DNA of 64,000 bases from Streptomyces sp. NBC_01268 (lineage in GTDB: Bacteria > Actinomycetota > Actinomycetes > Streptomycetales > Streptomycetaceae): NCBI RefSeq assembly GCF_036240795.1, contig NZ_CP108454.1, positions 6,942,001-7,006,000 of the forward strand, written 5' to 3'. Of the stretch, positions 25,211-33,868 are shown in pieces. A program made the translations under genes and the position numbers. Positions within the stretch are counted from its first letter, which is position 1. Every line of letters starts with the position of its first letter. The notes beneath the pieces were generated by a model. It was not told the DNA's origin, did not search any database, and saw only the letters and a program-made list of their open reading frames with translations.

Positions 25211-26596
25211 ATGACGGGCGAGTTCGACCTGCGGGCCCTGCTCGCCGAGCGCGGGGGCGAGCGGTACGAGCTGCACGCCCGGCACCTCAACCACCAGCTC
25301 CCGCGCATGCTCCACACCATCGGCTTCGACAAGGTGTACGAGCGGGCCGAGGGCGCCCACTTCTGGGACGCGGACGGGGCGGACTACCTGGACATGCTCG
25401 CCGGCTTCGGCGTCATGGGCCTGGGCCGGCACCACCCCGTCGTCCGCAAGGCGCTGCACGACGTCCTCGACGCCCAGCTCGCCGACCTCACCCGCTTCGA
25501 CTGCCAGCCGCTGCCCGGACTGCTCGCCGAGCGGCTGCTCGCCCACAGCCCCCACCTCGACCGGGTCTTCTTCGGCAACAGCGGCACCGAGGCCGTGGAG
25601 ACCGCCCTCAAGTTCGCCCGCTGCGCCACGGGGCGGCCGAGGGTCCTCTACTGCTCCCACGCCTTCCACGGGCTGACCACCGGCTCGCTCTCCGTCAACG
25701 GCGAGGACGGCTTCCGGGACGGCTTCGGCCCGCTGCTGCCGGACACGGCGATCGGCCTCGGCGACCTCGACGCCCTGGAGCGGGAGCTGCGCAAGGGGGA
25801 CGTGGCCGCGTTCGTCGTGGAGCCGATCCAGGGCAAGGGCGTCCTGGAGTCCCCGCCGGGCTTCCTGCGCGCCGCCCAGGAGCTGCTGCACCGGCACGGG
25901 GCGCTGCTGATCGCCGACGAGGTGCAGACCGGCCTCGGCCGGACCGGCGACTTCTACGCGTACCAGCACGAGGAGGGAGTCGAGCCGGACCTGGTCTGCG
26001 TCGCCAAGGCGCTCTCCGGCGGCTACGTGCCGGTCGGCGCCACGCTCGGCAAGGACTGGATCTTCAAGAAGGTCTACTCGTCGATGGACCGGGTCCTGGT
26101 CCACTCGGCCAGCTTCGGGGCGAACGCGCAGGCCATGGCCGCCGGGCTCGCGGTGCTCTCGGTCATGGAGGCCGAGGGCACCGTCGCCCACGTCCGGCGG
26201 ATCGGCGGCCTGCTCTCCGCCCGGCTGCGGGAGCTCGTGCCGCGCTACGAGCTGCTGAAGGAGGTCCGGGGCCGCGGGCTGATGATCGGCATCGAGTTCG
26301 GGCGCCCGTCCTCCCTGGGGCTGCGCAGCCGCTGGACGATGCTGCAGGCGGCCCGCAAGGGTCTCTTCGCGCAGATGGTCGTGGTGCCGCTGCTCCAGCG
26401 GCACCGGATCCTCACCCAGGTGTCGGGCGACCATCTGGAAGTGATCAAGTTGATCCCGCCGCTGGTCATCGACGAGGCGGACGTGGACCGCTTCGTGACC
26501 GCCTTCACGGCGGTGATGGACGACGCCCACGGCGGCGGCGGACTGATGTGGGACTTCGGGAAGACGCTGGTCAAGCAGGCGGTCGCGCAACGCTGA
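25211..26596 (+). CDS. hpnO: PLP-dependent class III aminotransferase, HpnO-like
   Basis: A 461-residue fold-type I aminotransferase that would install the amino group of aminobacteriohopanetriol. Features: GFGVMGLGRHHP, NSGTEAVETALKFAR (PLP phosphate), LLIADEVQTGLGRTG (Asp to the pyridine N) and the Schiff-base lysine K266 in CVAKALSGGYVPVGA. An N-terminal amphipathic stretch and the tail LMWDFGKTLVKQA are unusual for soluble class III enzymes and may aid membrane contact. As I recall, ispG and dxs copies lie between hpnH and this gene in S. coelicolor; here the gap is only 7 bp. Confidence 0.88.
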   Translation: MTGEFDLRALLAERGGERYELHARHLNHQLPRMLHTIGFDKVYERAEGAHFWDADGADYLDMLAGFGVMGLGRHHPVVRKALHDVLDAQLADLTRFDCQPLPGLLAERLLAHSPHLDRVFFGNSGTEAVETALKFARCATGRPRVLYCSHAFHGLTTGSLSVNGEDGFRDGFGPLLPDTAIGLGDLDALERELRKGDVAAFVVEPIQGKGVLESPPGFLRAAQELLHRHGALLIADEVQTGLGRTGDFYAYQHEEGVEPDLVCVAKALSGGYVPVGATLGKDWIFKKVYSSMDRVLVHSASFGANAQAMAAGLAVLSVMEAEGTVAHVRRIGGLLSARLRELVPRYELLKEVRGRGLMIGIEFGRPSSLGLRSRWTMLQAARKGLFAQMVVVPLLQRHRILTQVSGDHLEVIKLIPPLVIDEADVDRFVTAFTAVMDDAHGGGGLMWDFGKTLVKQAVAQR

Positions 26597-26628
26597 CCGT
26601 GCCGGGTACGGCCGGGACTCCGGTCTTT

Positions 26629-26661
26629 TGCCTCTGGGGCAAGAAACTTGCCTCAGAGGCA
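26629..26661. promoter_or_regulatory. two tandem palindromes TGCCTC-N-GAGGCA
   Basis: TGCCTCTGGGGCA (26629-26641) and the perfect TGCCTCAGAGGCA (26649-26661) lie 20 bp centre to centre, two helical turns, just upstream of the XRE-cupin gene (start 26683). Both are flanked by TT/AA steps. They look like an autoregulatory operator for that regulator, and its cofactor-bound form could also act on the hopanoid operon upstream. Confidence 0.75.
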
Positions 26662-26682
26662 TGAACCTGGCGGAATGGACGC

Positions 26683-27321
26683 ATGGACCACGTCCCCGGG
26701 GAATCCTCCCCGGACCCTGCCGCCCCCGCCGCGCCCGACGTCCTGCCGGACGTCGCTCCGCAGCTGCGGGCCCTGCGCCGCCGCCGGGGGCTCACCCTGG
26801 AGGCGGCCGCCCAGCGGGCCGGACTCTCGCCGGCCCACCTGTCCCGCCTGGAGACGGGTAACCGACAGCCCTCGCTGCCGATGCTGCTGGCCCTGTCCCG
26901 CATCTACGGTACGACGGTCTCCGAGCTCCTGGGCGAGACGCCGCCCGAGCACGACCCGGTCGTCCGGGCCGGGCGCTCCGAACCGGTCGAGGCCGACGGC
27001 TGGATCTACCGCCAGGCCGGCGGCGCCGGGCGCGCCCTGCAGTGCCTGCGCGTGCACGTGCCCTACGCCACCCGCGCCGACATCGTGCGGGTCCACCCCG
27101 GCGAGGAGTGGATCCACGTCCTGGAGGGCCGCGTGCGGCTCGCCCTCGGCGACACGGTGCACGTCCTCGATCCCGGGGACAGCGCGCACTTCGACTCGCT
27201 CACCCCGCACCGGATCGGCGCCGCCACCCGCGCCGGGGCCGAGCTGCTCTTCGTCCACACCCTGATGCAGAGTCCCGTCGCCGAGCTGTGCCTCGGCGAC
27301 GGGACCCCGCACCGGCGCTGA
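26683..27321 (+). CDS. XRE-family regulator with C-terminal cupin domain
   Basis: 212 residues. Residues ~27-84 form a lambda-repressor-type HTH (LRALRRRRGLTLEAAAQRAGL, SPAHLSRLETGNRQPSLPML). Residues ~120-200 form a cupin barrel (VHPGEEWIHVLEGRVRLALGD, LDPGDSAHFDSLTPHRIGA) able to bind a small ligand or metal. It directly follows the hopanoid operon and is preceded by two palindromes that are good candidates for its own binding sites. A 50-residue membrane protein gene follows 34 bp later, probably co-transcribed. Confidence 0.92.
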   Translation: MDHVPGESSPDPAAPAAPDVLPDVAPQLRALRRRRGLTLEAAAQRAGLSPAHLSRLETGNRQPSLPMLLALSRIYGTTVSELLGETPPEHDPVVRAGRSEPVEADGWIYRQAGGAGRALQCLRVHVPYATRADIVRVHPGEEWIHVLEGRVRLALGDTVHVLDPGDSAHFDSLTPHRIGAATRAGAELLFVHTLMQSPVAELCLGDGTPHRR

Positions 27322-27355
27322 CCCTCCGAGTCCCCCGACCGTGGAAAGGACCGAC

Positions 27356-27508
27356 ATGTCCCAGAACTCCGTACCGGACACCGGCGAAGAGCGTGGCAAC
27401 GGCAAGTTCCCGAAGGGGCTGGTGCTCCGCCTCTTCGCCTACCTGATCGCCGGGCACCTCTTCGCCGGCTTCCTCTACCTGCTGTTCGCGATGGGCGGCG
27501 GCCAGTAG
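27356..27508 (+). CDS. 50-aa single-span membrane protein (DUF6126-like)
   Basis: A small frame with AAGGA 5 nt before ATG 27356. The product has a polar N-terminus ending EERGNGKFPKGL, then one strongly hydrophobic helix (VLRLFAYLIAGHLFAGFLYLLFAM) and a GGGQ tail. From memory this pattern is the DUF6126 family, small proteins often found beside XRE-cupin regulators in actinomycetes. Function is unknown; it might be a membrane tether or effector for the neighbouring regulator. Easily missed because of its size. Confidence 0.8.
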   Translation: MSQNSVPDTGEERGNGKFPKGLVLRLFAYLIAGHLFAGFLYLLFAMGGGQ

Positions 27509-27520
27509 GGAGCGCGGAGG

Positions 27521-28318
27521 CTACGCCTCGACGAGCAGCCGCTCGCGCAGCCGCTCCCGGGTCTGAGGGGCGAGCCGCAGCCCCTCCGCCAGGTAGGCGT
27601 CGACCGAACCCCAGGTCTCCTCGATGGTCGCGAAGGCGGCCCGCAGATACTCCACCCGCGCGTCGAAGAGCGGGCTCAGCAGCTCCATCACCTCGGGCGA
27701 CATGGCGCCCTCGGCGGTGGAGCTGCGCTGCACCTTGTACCGGCGGTGCGGCTCGTTCGACTTCACGTAGTCCGCCTCGATCGCCTCGCGCTCGACGCCG
27801 ACGGCGAGCAGCGTGATCGCGATGGACAGACCGGCGCGGTCCTTGCCGGCGGCGCAGTGCATCAGGGCCGGCACGCTCTCCTCGGCCATGGCGTGCAGGA
27901 CGCGGCTGTGCTCGGCCGTCCGCTCCACAATCATCTTCTGGTACGAATCGGACATCCGGGCCGCGGCCTTGCCGTCGCCCAGGATCTCGCGCAGCTGCGC
28001 CAGGTCGCCCGAACGCACCAGCTTCCAGAACTCCTTGCCGTCGGCCGGGTCGTTGAGCGGTATGTTCACGTTCCGCACGCCGGGCAGCTCCACGTCCGCC
28101 CCCTCCATGCGCCGGTCGGCCTCGTTGCGGAAGTCGAAGACGGTGTGCAGGGCAAGGGTGGCGAGAAACGTCGCGTCCTCCGCCGTGGCGTGCGCCAGGT
28201 GACCGCTGCGGAAGAGGCGTCCGGCGCGCACGCTCCGTCCGTCCACCGTCGGCAGCCCGCCGAGGTCGCGGAAGTTGCGTACGCCGGTCAGCTCGGGCTC
28301 GGTCGTCGTCTGCGTCAC
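27521..28318 (-). CDS. tyrosine-protein phosphatase (PTP-like, IphP/SiwJ type)
   Basis: A 265-residue cytoplasmic phosphatase. The catalytic loop is H154-C155-A-A-G-K-D-R161, the HCxxGKDR form usual in bacterial dual-specificity/phosphoinositide-like phosphatases, with GVRNFRDLGGLPT near the N-terminus and a general-acid region around residues 85-95. GTG 28318 is chosen because AGGAG lies 6 nt upstream. It is convergent with the small membrane protein gene (12 bp apart) and divergent from the M23 peptidase. Confidence 0.92.
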   Translation of the reverse strand: MTQTTTEPELTGVRNFRDLGGLPTVDGRSVRAGRLFRSGHLAHATAEDATFLATLALHTVFDFRNEADRRMEGADVELPGVRNVNIPLNDPADGKEFWKLVRSGDLAQLREILGDGKAAARMSDSYQKMIVERTAEHSRVLHAMAEESVPALMHCAAGKDRAGLSIAITLLAVGVEREAIEADYVKSNEPHRRYKVQRSSTAEGAMSPEVMELLSPLFDARVEYLRAAFATIEETWGSVDAYLAEGLRLAPQTRERLRERLLVEA

Positions 28319-28517
28319 GGATGCTCCTGGTCTCGAGATCGGTTCCTGGGGCAATCATCCAGGTGAGGGGCCCCGGCCGCACCCCCTCGGGCTGTAATGG
28401 GTGTTCTGTCCGAATTGAACCCTTAGGGGTAACGCGCCCTGATACCGGGGGAGATGGCATTCGGCGCGTGAGCAGCGTCATAGACGTGACGGACCGTGCC
28501 TGATCGTCTTTTCCAAA

Positions 28518-28536
28518 TTCCCTTCCGGAAAGGGAA
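28518..28536. repeat. 7-bp inverted repeat TTCCCTT / AAGGGAA
   Basis: Arms 28518-28524 and 28530-28536 surround CCGGA in the divergent region between the phosphatase and peptidase genes. It may be an operator or, read leftward or rightward, a weak hairpin; position alone does not decide. Confidence 0.45.
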
Positions 28537-28617
28537 ATCGAGGGACCGTCATCCACGGAGGGTGACCGTAATTCCGGCCGGAAATCGCGCCTGAGTCACT
28601 GTCGGGAAATCAGTGGC

Positions 28618-28647
28618 TTGTTCACGCCCACCCGCCTCGTCTAGCGT
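28618..28647 (+). promoter_or_regulatory. candidate promoter for the riboswitch-peptidase transcript
   Basis: TTGTTC (28618-28623) and TAGCGT (28642-28647) with an 18-bp spacer lie just before the start of the c-di-AMP riboswitch. This matches a vegetative-type promoter in position and rough consensus. Confidence 0.45.
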
Positions 28648-28664
28648 CGCGCTCAATCCGGACG

Positions 28665-28843
28665 GACCGCCTAATCCTGCCGCCGCCCGGAATCCGCACA
28701 CCACCCGTACAAGGCAGGAGCGGGGGACCCAGGTAGTTCGCCGATCCCTCGAAGAAGGACGGCTCGGGGTGAAGCCGCGCGCAAGCGCTGCCGGACATCT
28801 CCAGTCCGAACCCGACAGCTCACCTCGCAGGCGACGGAGAGGA
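28665..28843 (+). ncRNA. cyclic di-AMP riboswitch (ydaO/yuaA leader)
   Basis: The leader of the M23 peptidase gene contains the conserved landmarks of this riboswitch in order: ACCGCCTAATCCTGCCG (28665-28681), GGCAGGAGCGGGGGACCCA (28713-28731), CGGGGTGAAGCCG (28765-28777), GCCGGACATCTCC near 28790, TCCGAACCCGACAGCTCACC (28805-28824), and the closing CGCAGGCGACGGAGAGGA (28826-28843). AGAGGA also serves as the ribosome site for ATG 28851, so ligand binding could reach translation as well as termination. In streptomycetes this class typically controls wall hydrolases and resuscitation factors, lowering expression when c-di-AMP is high. Confidence 0.93.
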
Positions 28844-28850
28844 ATTCGCC

Positions 28851-29849
<999 letters not shown>

Positions 29850-29886
29850 GGCTGCTGACCCCGCGAACTCCACGGGTTCACCCCGC

Positions 29887-29912
29887 AGGCCCGGCACCCA
29901 CGTGCCGGGCCT
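29887..29912 (+). terminator. hairpin terminator after the M23 peptidase
   Basis: An 11-bp perfect stem, AGGCCCGGCAC (29887-29897) with GTGCCGGGCCT (29902-29912), loop CCAC, 38 bp after the stop codon. Confidence 0.85.
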
Positions 29913-30020
29913 CCGGCGTATTCCGGCTTGGTGGAATCTTTATCGGTGGCATATGTCACCCGCCGTCAACCCCTCCTTACGGTCGCGTAGGTCACATCCG
30001 TAAGGGAAAGATGTGTTCCC

Positions 30021-30815
30021 GTGGCAGACGATTCGAGAACAAGAGACAAGAACGCATTCGGGTCGTACGCGGCGATCGGTGACAGCTTCACGGAGGGCGT
30101 CGGCGACCCCGGCCCCGACGGGACGTACGTCGGATGGGCGGACCGGTTCGCGGTCCTGCTCGCCGACCAGCTGCCGGAGAACGACGCCTTCCGCTACGCC
30201 AACCTGGCGGTGCGGGGGCGCCTTCTGGACCAGATCGTCGCGGAGCAGGTCCCCCGGGCGAAGGAACTCGCCCCCGACCTGGTGACCTTCTGCGCCGGCG
30301 GCAACGACATCATCCGCCCCGGGACCGACCCCGACGACGTGGCCGAGCGCTTCGAGCGCGCGGTCGCCGACCTGACCTCCGCCGTGGGCACCGTCATGGT
30401 GACGACCGGCTTCGACACGCGCGACGTGCCCGTCCTGAAGCACCTGCGCGGGAAGATCGCCACCTACACCGCCCACGTCCGGAGCATCGCCGACCGCTAC
30501 GACTGCCCGGTGCTCGACCTGTGGTCGCTGAAGTCGGTCCAGGACCGGCGGGCCTGGGACGACGACCGGCTCCACCTGTCGGCCGAGGGACACACCCGGG
30601 TCGCGCTGCGCGCCGCCCAGGTCCTCGGTCTGCCGGTGCCGGCCGACCCGGACCAGCCGTGGCCGCCGCAGGCTCCGCGCGGCACCCTCGAGGTCCGCAA
30701 GGACGACATCCACTGGGCGAAGGAGTACCTGGTCCCGTGGATCGGACGCCGTCTGCGCGGCGAGAGCTCCGGGGACCACGTCGAGGCCAAGCGCCCCGAC
30801 CTCATGCCCCTCTAG
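30021..30815 (+). CDS. SGNH/GDSL-family hydrolase
   Basis: A 264-residue esterase/lipase-like enzyme without a signal peptide. Block I is AIGDSFTEG with nucleophile S22, block III CAGGNDIIRPG (oxyanion Asn), and block V DDRLHLSAEGH with the Asp/His pair. Arg/Lys-rich residues sit near the C-terminus. GTG 30021 has a weak GGGAAAG site. Its 3' end overlaps the convergent radical SAM gene by 14 bp. Substrate is not evident. Confidence 0.9.
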   Translation: MADDSRTRDKNAFGSYAAIGDSFTEGVGDPGPDGTYVGWADRFAVLLADQLPENDAFRYANLAVRGRLLDQIVAEQVPRAKELAPDLVTFCAGGNDIIRPGTDPDDVAERFERAVADLTSAVGTVMVTTGFDTRDVPVLKHLRGKIATYTAHVRSIADRYDCPVLDLWSLKSVQDRRAWDDDRLHLSAEGHTRVALRAAQVLGLPVPADPDQPWPPQAPRGTLEVRKDDIHWAKEYLVPWIGRRLRGESSGDHVEAKRPDLMPL

Positions 30816-31668
30816 GGGACGCGGGGAGTCCGGCCGGTATCCGTTCCAGGACGCCGCCGGCGAACACGTCGTACAGCGGCAGCGTCTCCAGGTGGACGTA
30901 GCCGATGTGGCAGTCGCAGACGGCGAGCGGACAGGGCCGCGGGCGCAGTGCGGTCCGGTACGACCCGTCGTAGAGGTTGCCCAGCTCGGCCCTGACGAAG
31001 TGGCAGCGCCGCACCGTCCCGTCGCCGTCCACCGAGACGACCGACTCGCCGGTGCGGCACGGCAGCCCGGCCGAGCGGTGCGGATGCCGGCTGTACGGGA
31101 AGAGGGGGTCGAGGAGCGTCCACTCCTCGGCCTCCACGTCGGTGTACGTGCGGCCCTCGGCCGCGTTCACCCACAGGTAGACGCCGGCCGGCAGCTCGGC
31201 GCGCAGCCGCCGGGCGGCGGCCAGGTGCTCCGGCAGGCCGACGATCCCCACGCTGAAGCGGATGCCTCGCCCCGCGAGCGCGTGGCACTTGCCGAGGAAC
31301 CGCTCGTACGGGGTCTGGCCCGGGTGGTACGTGCACCACAGGGCCACGCTGTCCGGGTCGGCCTCGTCCAGCCACTCCGTGCGGCAGCTCAGGTTGGTCT
31401 GGATCGCCACCCGCTCCACGTGGGGCAGCCGGGAGAGCTCCACCAGCGCGCGCCGGTACCAGGAGCGCACCAGGCCCTCGCCCCACGGGGTGAACAGGAC
31501 GCGCAGCCGGTCGTCCCGCCGCTCCGCCGCCCAGCCGGCGAAGCGCTCCAGGGCGGCCCGGTCGGCCGTCAGCGCCGCGCGGCTGTCGCGGCGCTTGGCG
31601 AACGGGCAGTACGGGCAGTCGTAGTCGCAGGAGGCCAAGGGGCCCCGGTACAACAGGGTCAGATCCAT
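30802..31668 (-). CDS. STM4011-family radical SAM protein
   Basis: A 288-residue radical SAM enzyme. Cluster ligands are C14-DYD-C18-PY-C21 in the first strand-loop. A second cysteine set lies towards the C-terminus (GLPCRTGE, RRCHFVR, RPCPLAVCDCHIGYVHL), likely binding an auxiliary Fe-S cluster as in SPASM-like enzymes. Short for the superfamily, so a partial TIM barrel is expected. It is the last gene of the five-gene STM4015-4011 operon, starting 11 bp after the STM4012 stop. Family name by recollection of its motifs and neighbours; substrate unknown. Confidence 0.85.
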   Translation of the reverse strand: MDLTLLYRGPLASCDYDCPYCPFAKRRDSRAALTADRAALERFAGWAAERRDDRLRVLFTPWGEGLVRSWYRRALVELSRLPHVERVAIQTNLSCRTEWLDEADPDSVALWCTYHPGQTPYERFLGKCHALAGRGIRFSVGIVGLPEHLAAARRLRAELPAGVYLWVNAAEGRTYTDVEAEEWTLLDPLFPYSRHPHRSAGLPCRTGESVVSVDGDGTVRRCHFVRAELGNLYDGSYRTALRPRPCPLAVCDCHIGYVHLETLPLYDVFAGGVLERIPAGLPASPRGA

Positions 31669-31679
31669 GCCGGGCCCCG

Positions 31680-33023
31680 CTACTTCGCCTCGTACGCGGC
31701 CATCGCCGCCCGCACCGCCGGGGAGAACAGCTCGGGGCCGAGCCCGTCCGAGAACGCGAGGCCCTCGGGGGAGAGCCGGAGCAGCCCGCCGGGAGCATCC
31801 CCGTCCAGCCAGCCCAGCTCCTCGAAGCGGGCGAGCTCGGCCGGGAAGTCCGCGAAGGGCGAGGCGCCGAAGCGGGCCGTGTAGTCCGCGGTCTCCATGC
31901 CCTCGGCCTGGAGCAGCGACTGCAGCAGATGGCGGCGGCGGGCCTCGTCCGGACCGGTCGGCCGGCCCACCTCCGCCCGGGAGAAGTCCGCCGTCGCCGT
32001 GTACGTGTCGATGATCGAGCGGATCTCGCGCATCCCGACCGCGTAGTCGAAGGAGTAGTGCAGCCGCGAGGTGTAGGAGCGGGCGCCGCAGCCCAGGCCG
32101 ATCATGCCGTCGGTCTGGCAGGCGTGGTCGTCGGGGCCGAGCGCGGGCGCGTCGGCGCGCCGGAACATGCGCATCGACACCTGTCGGTACCCGTGGGCGA
32201 GGAGGTGGTCCCGTCCGTGCCGGTAGAGCCGCAGCCGCTGCGCGTCCCACTCCCGGTCGGCGTCCTGCCCGCCGGTCTGCCGGCCGAGGCCGGTGAGCGG
32301 GCGGACGTACAGCGGGTAGAGGTAGAGCTCCTCGGGCCGCCACTGGAGCGCGGCGTCGAGCGAGCGGCGCCAGGACGCCTCGGTCTGGCCGTCGATGCCG
32401 TAGATGAGGTCGATGTTGAGGACCGGGACGCCGGTGTCCCGGATGCGTCCCAGGGCGGCCTCGACGTCGGCGCGGCGCTGCGGGCGCACGGCGGCCCGGG
32501 CCTCCTCCTCGACGAAGCTCTGCACGCCGATGCTCAGCCGGGTCGCGCCCCGCCCGGCGAGGACCGCGAGCCGGTCGGCGGTCGCCGTGGCCGGGGAGGT
32601 CTCCACGGACAGCGGCACCGTCCGCAGGTCGGCCCCCATCCGTCGCTCGGCGATGTCGCAGAGCCGCTCCAGCTCGGCGGCGGACAGATAGGTGGGCGTC
32701 CCGCCGCCGAACGCGGCCGTGGCGAACCGCACCGGCCCCGCGTCCCCCAGCGCCTCGCGCACCGCCGCGGCCTGCCGGTCCAGCGCGTCGAGGTAGCGGG
32801 TCGTCAGCTCGTCGGGGGCGCCGATCCGGGTGAAGAGGTTGCAGAAGCCGCAGCGGACCTCGCAGAAGGGTATGTGGGCGTAGAGGGAGAGCGCGTCCTT
32901 CGGCTCGTCCGCCCAGAGCGCGTCGAGCGGGGGCCGCTCGGGGAGCGGGCGGTACGCGGTCTTGTGCGGGTAGGCGTAGACGTAGCTGCGGTACGGGCGC
33001 GGCGTCCCGGTCGAGCGGGTCAT
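31680..33023 (-). CDS. STM4012-family radical SAM protein (HemN/HemW-like)
   Basis: 447 residues resembling coproporphyrinogen dehydrogenase/HemW. Cluster ligands are C54-EVR-C58-GF-C61 (HIPFCEVRCGFCNLF), the SAM-binding part FGGGTPTYLSAAELERL, then VETSPATATADRLAVLAGRGATRLSIGVQSF and a C-terminal HemN-like winged domain (LLQSLLQAEGMETADYTARFG). True HemN requires an N-terminal substrate-gating segment not obvious here, so another SAM chemistry or haem handling is likely. ATG 33023 overlaps the STM4013 stop by 4 nt. Confidence 0.88.
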   Translation of the reverse strand: MTRSTGTPRPYRSYVYAYPHKTAYRPLPERPPLDALWADEPKDALSLYAHIPFCEVRCGFCNLFTRIGAPDELTTRYLDALDRQAAAVREALGDAGPVRFATAAFGGGTPTYLSAAELERLCDIAERRMGADLRTVPLSVETSPATATADRLAVLAGRGATRLSIGVQSFVEEEARAAVRPQRRADVEAALGRIRDTGVPVLNIDLIYGIDGQTEASWRRSLDAALQWRPEELYLYPLYVRPLTGLGRQTGGQDADREWDAQRLRLYRHGRDHLLAHGYRQVSMRMFRRADAPALGPDDHACQTDGMIGLGCGARSYTSRLHYSFDYAVGMREIRSIIDTYTATADFSRAEVGRPTGPDEARRRHLLQSLLQAEGMETADYTARFGASPFADFPAELARFEELGWLDGDAPGGLLRLSPEGLAFSDGLGPELFSPAVRAAMAAYEAK

Positions 33024-33868
33024 GCGGCGTTCTCCATGCTGTCCGGGCCGGGCAGGACGAACTGTGCGTACGGCACGTTCCATACGCTCTCGTGGCCGAG
33101 CCGGTGCCCGGTGAAGCCGTCGTCCCCGTACGCGGTGCCGTGGTCCGAGCAGACGACGGCGAAGCAGTCGCGGCGGCTGCTCATGGCCGCGAACAGGCGC
33201 CCGATGTGCCGGTCGACGTACTCCAGGGCGGCGGCGTGGGTGGCCCGCGAGTCACCGGCCTCGCGGCTCGCGCCCGGCTGGTGGAACCAGTTGGGCTGGT
33301 GCAGGGCGGACACGTTCACGAAGAGGAAGAGGCGCCGGTCGCGCGGGAGGGCGGCGACGACCTCCTCGGCGCGCTCCACCTGCGACTCGAACGAGGTGGG
33401 TGAGGCGACCCCGAACGAGGGCTCCCAGTGGCTCTCCTGGAACAGGCCGGGCAGGACCGCGCCGAGCGGCGGCCGCCCGTTGAAGAAGCCGACCCCGCCG
33501 ACGCACACGGTCCGGTAGCCCTCGTGCGCGAGCGCCGACACCAGGTCGGGCGTCTCGTGGAAGACGTAGGTGCCGTCGGCCGTGGTCTCGCTTCCCGCGA
33601 AGGAGGCGGCGAAGAGTCTCGGGTGCGGTCCCGGCGAGGCGGGGGTGGGCAGGAAGCCGGCGAAGATCGCCTGGTGGGAGGCGTAGGTGAAGCTGCCGGG
33701 CGCGTGCCGGAGCTCCCAGGCACCGCCGGGCAGGTGGCGGGCCAGGTTCGGGATGCGGCCCTCGGCGGCCAGCTCGGCGGCCACGTCGTACCGCAGGGTG
33801 TCCAGGGTGACGAGGAGCAGGTCGTGGCTGCCGACGATCCGGTTCATGTCCAGTGCGGGCGGGGTCAC
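33020..33868 (-). CDS. STM4013/SEN3800-family hydrolase (alkaline phosphatase/sulfatase fold)
   Basis: A 282-residue protein of the alkaline-phosphatase superfamily. The metal/nucleophile strand is LLLVTLDTLRYDVAAE (Asp and Thr). FTYASHQAIFAGFLP occupies the position of the sulfatase/phosphodiesterase active-site helix, and CFAVVCSDHGTAYGDDG with GHRLGHESVW supplies the distal His/Asp metal ligands. No signal peptide, so a cytoplasmic phospho- or sulfo-ester substrate is expected. I choose GTG 33868, which overlaps the STM4014 stop (GTGA); ATG 33847 is an alternative. Confidence 0.87.
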   Translation of the reverse strand: MTPPALDMNRIVGSHDLLLVTLDTLRYDVAAELAAEGRIPNLARHLPGGAWELRHAPGSFTYASHQAIFAGFLPTPASPGPHPRLFAASFAGSETTADGTYVFHETPDLVSALAHEGYRTVCVGGVGFFNGRPPLGAVLPGLFQESHWEPSFGVASPTSFESQVERAEEVVAALPRDRRLFLFVNVSALHQPNWFHQPGASREAGDSRATHAAALEYVDRHIGRLFAAMSSRRDCFAVVCSDHGTAYGDDGFTGHRLGHESVWNVPYAQFVLPGPDSMENAA

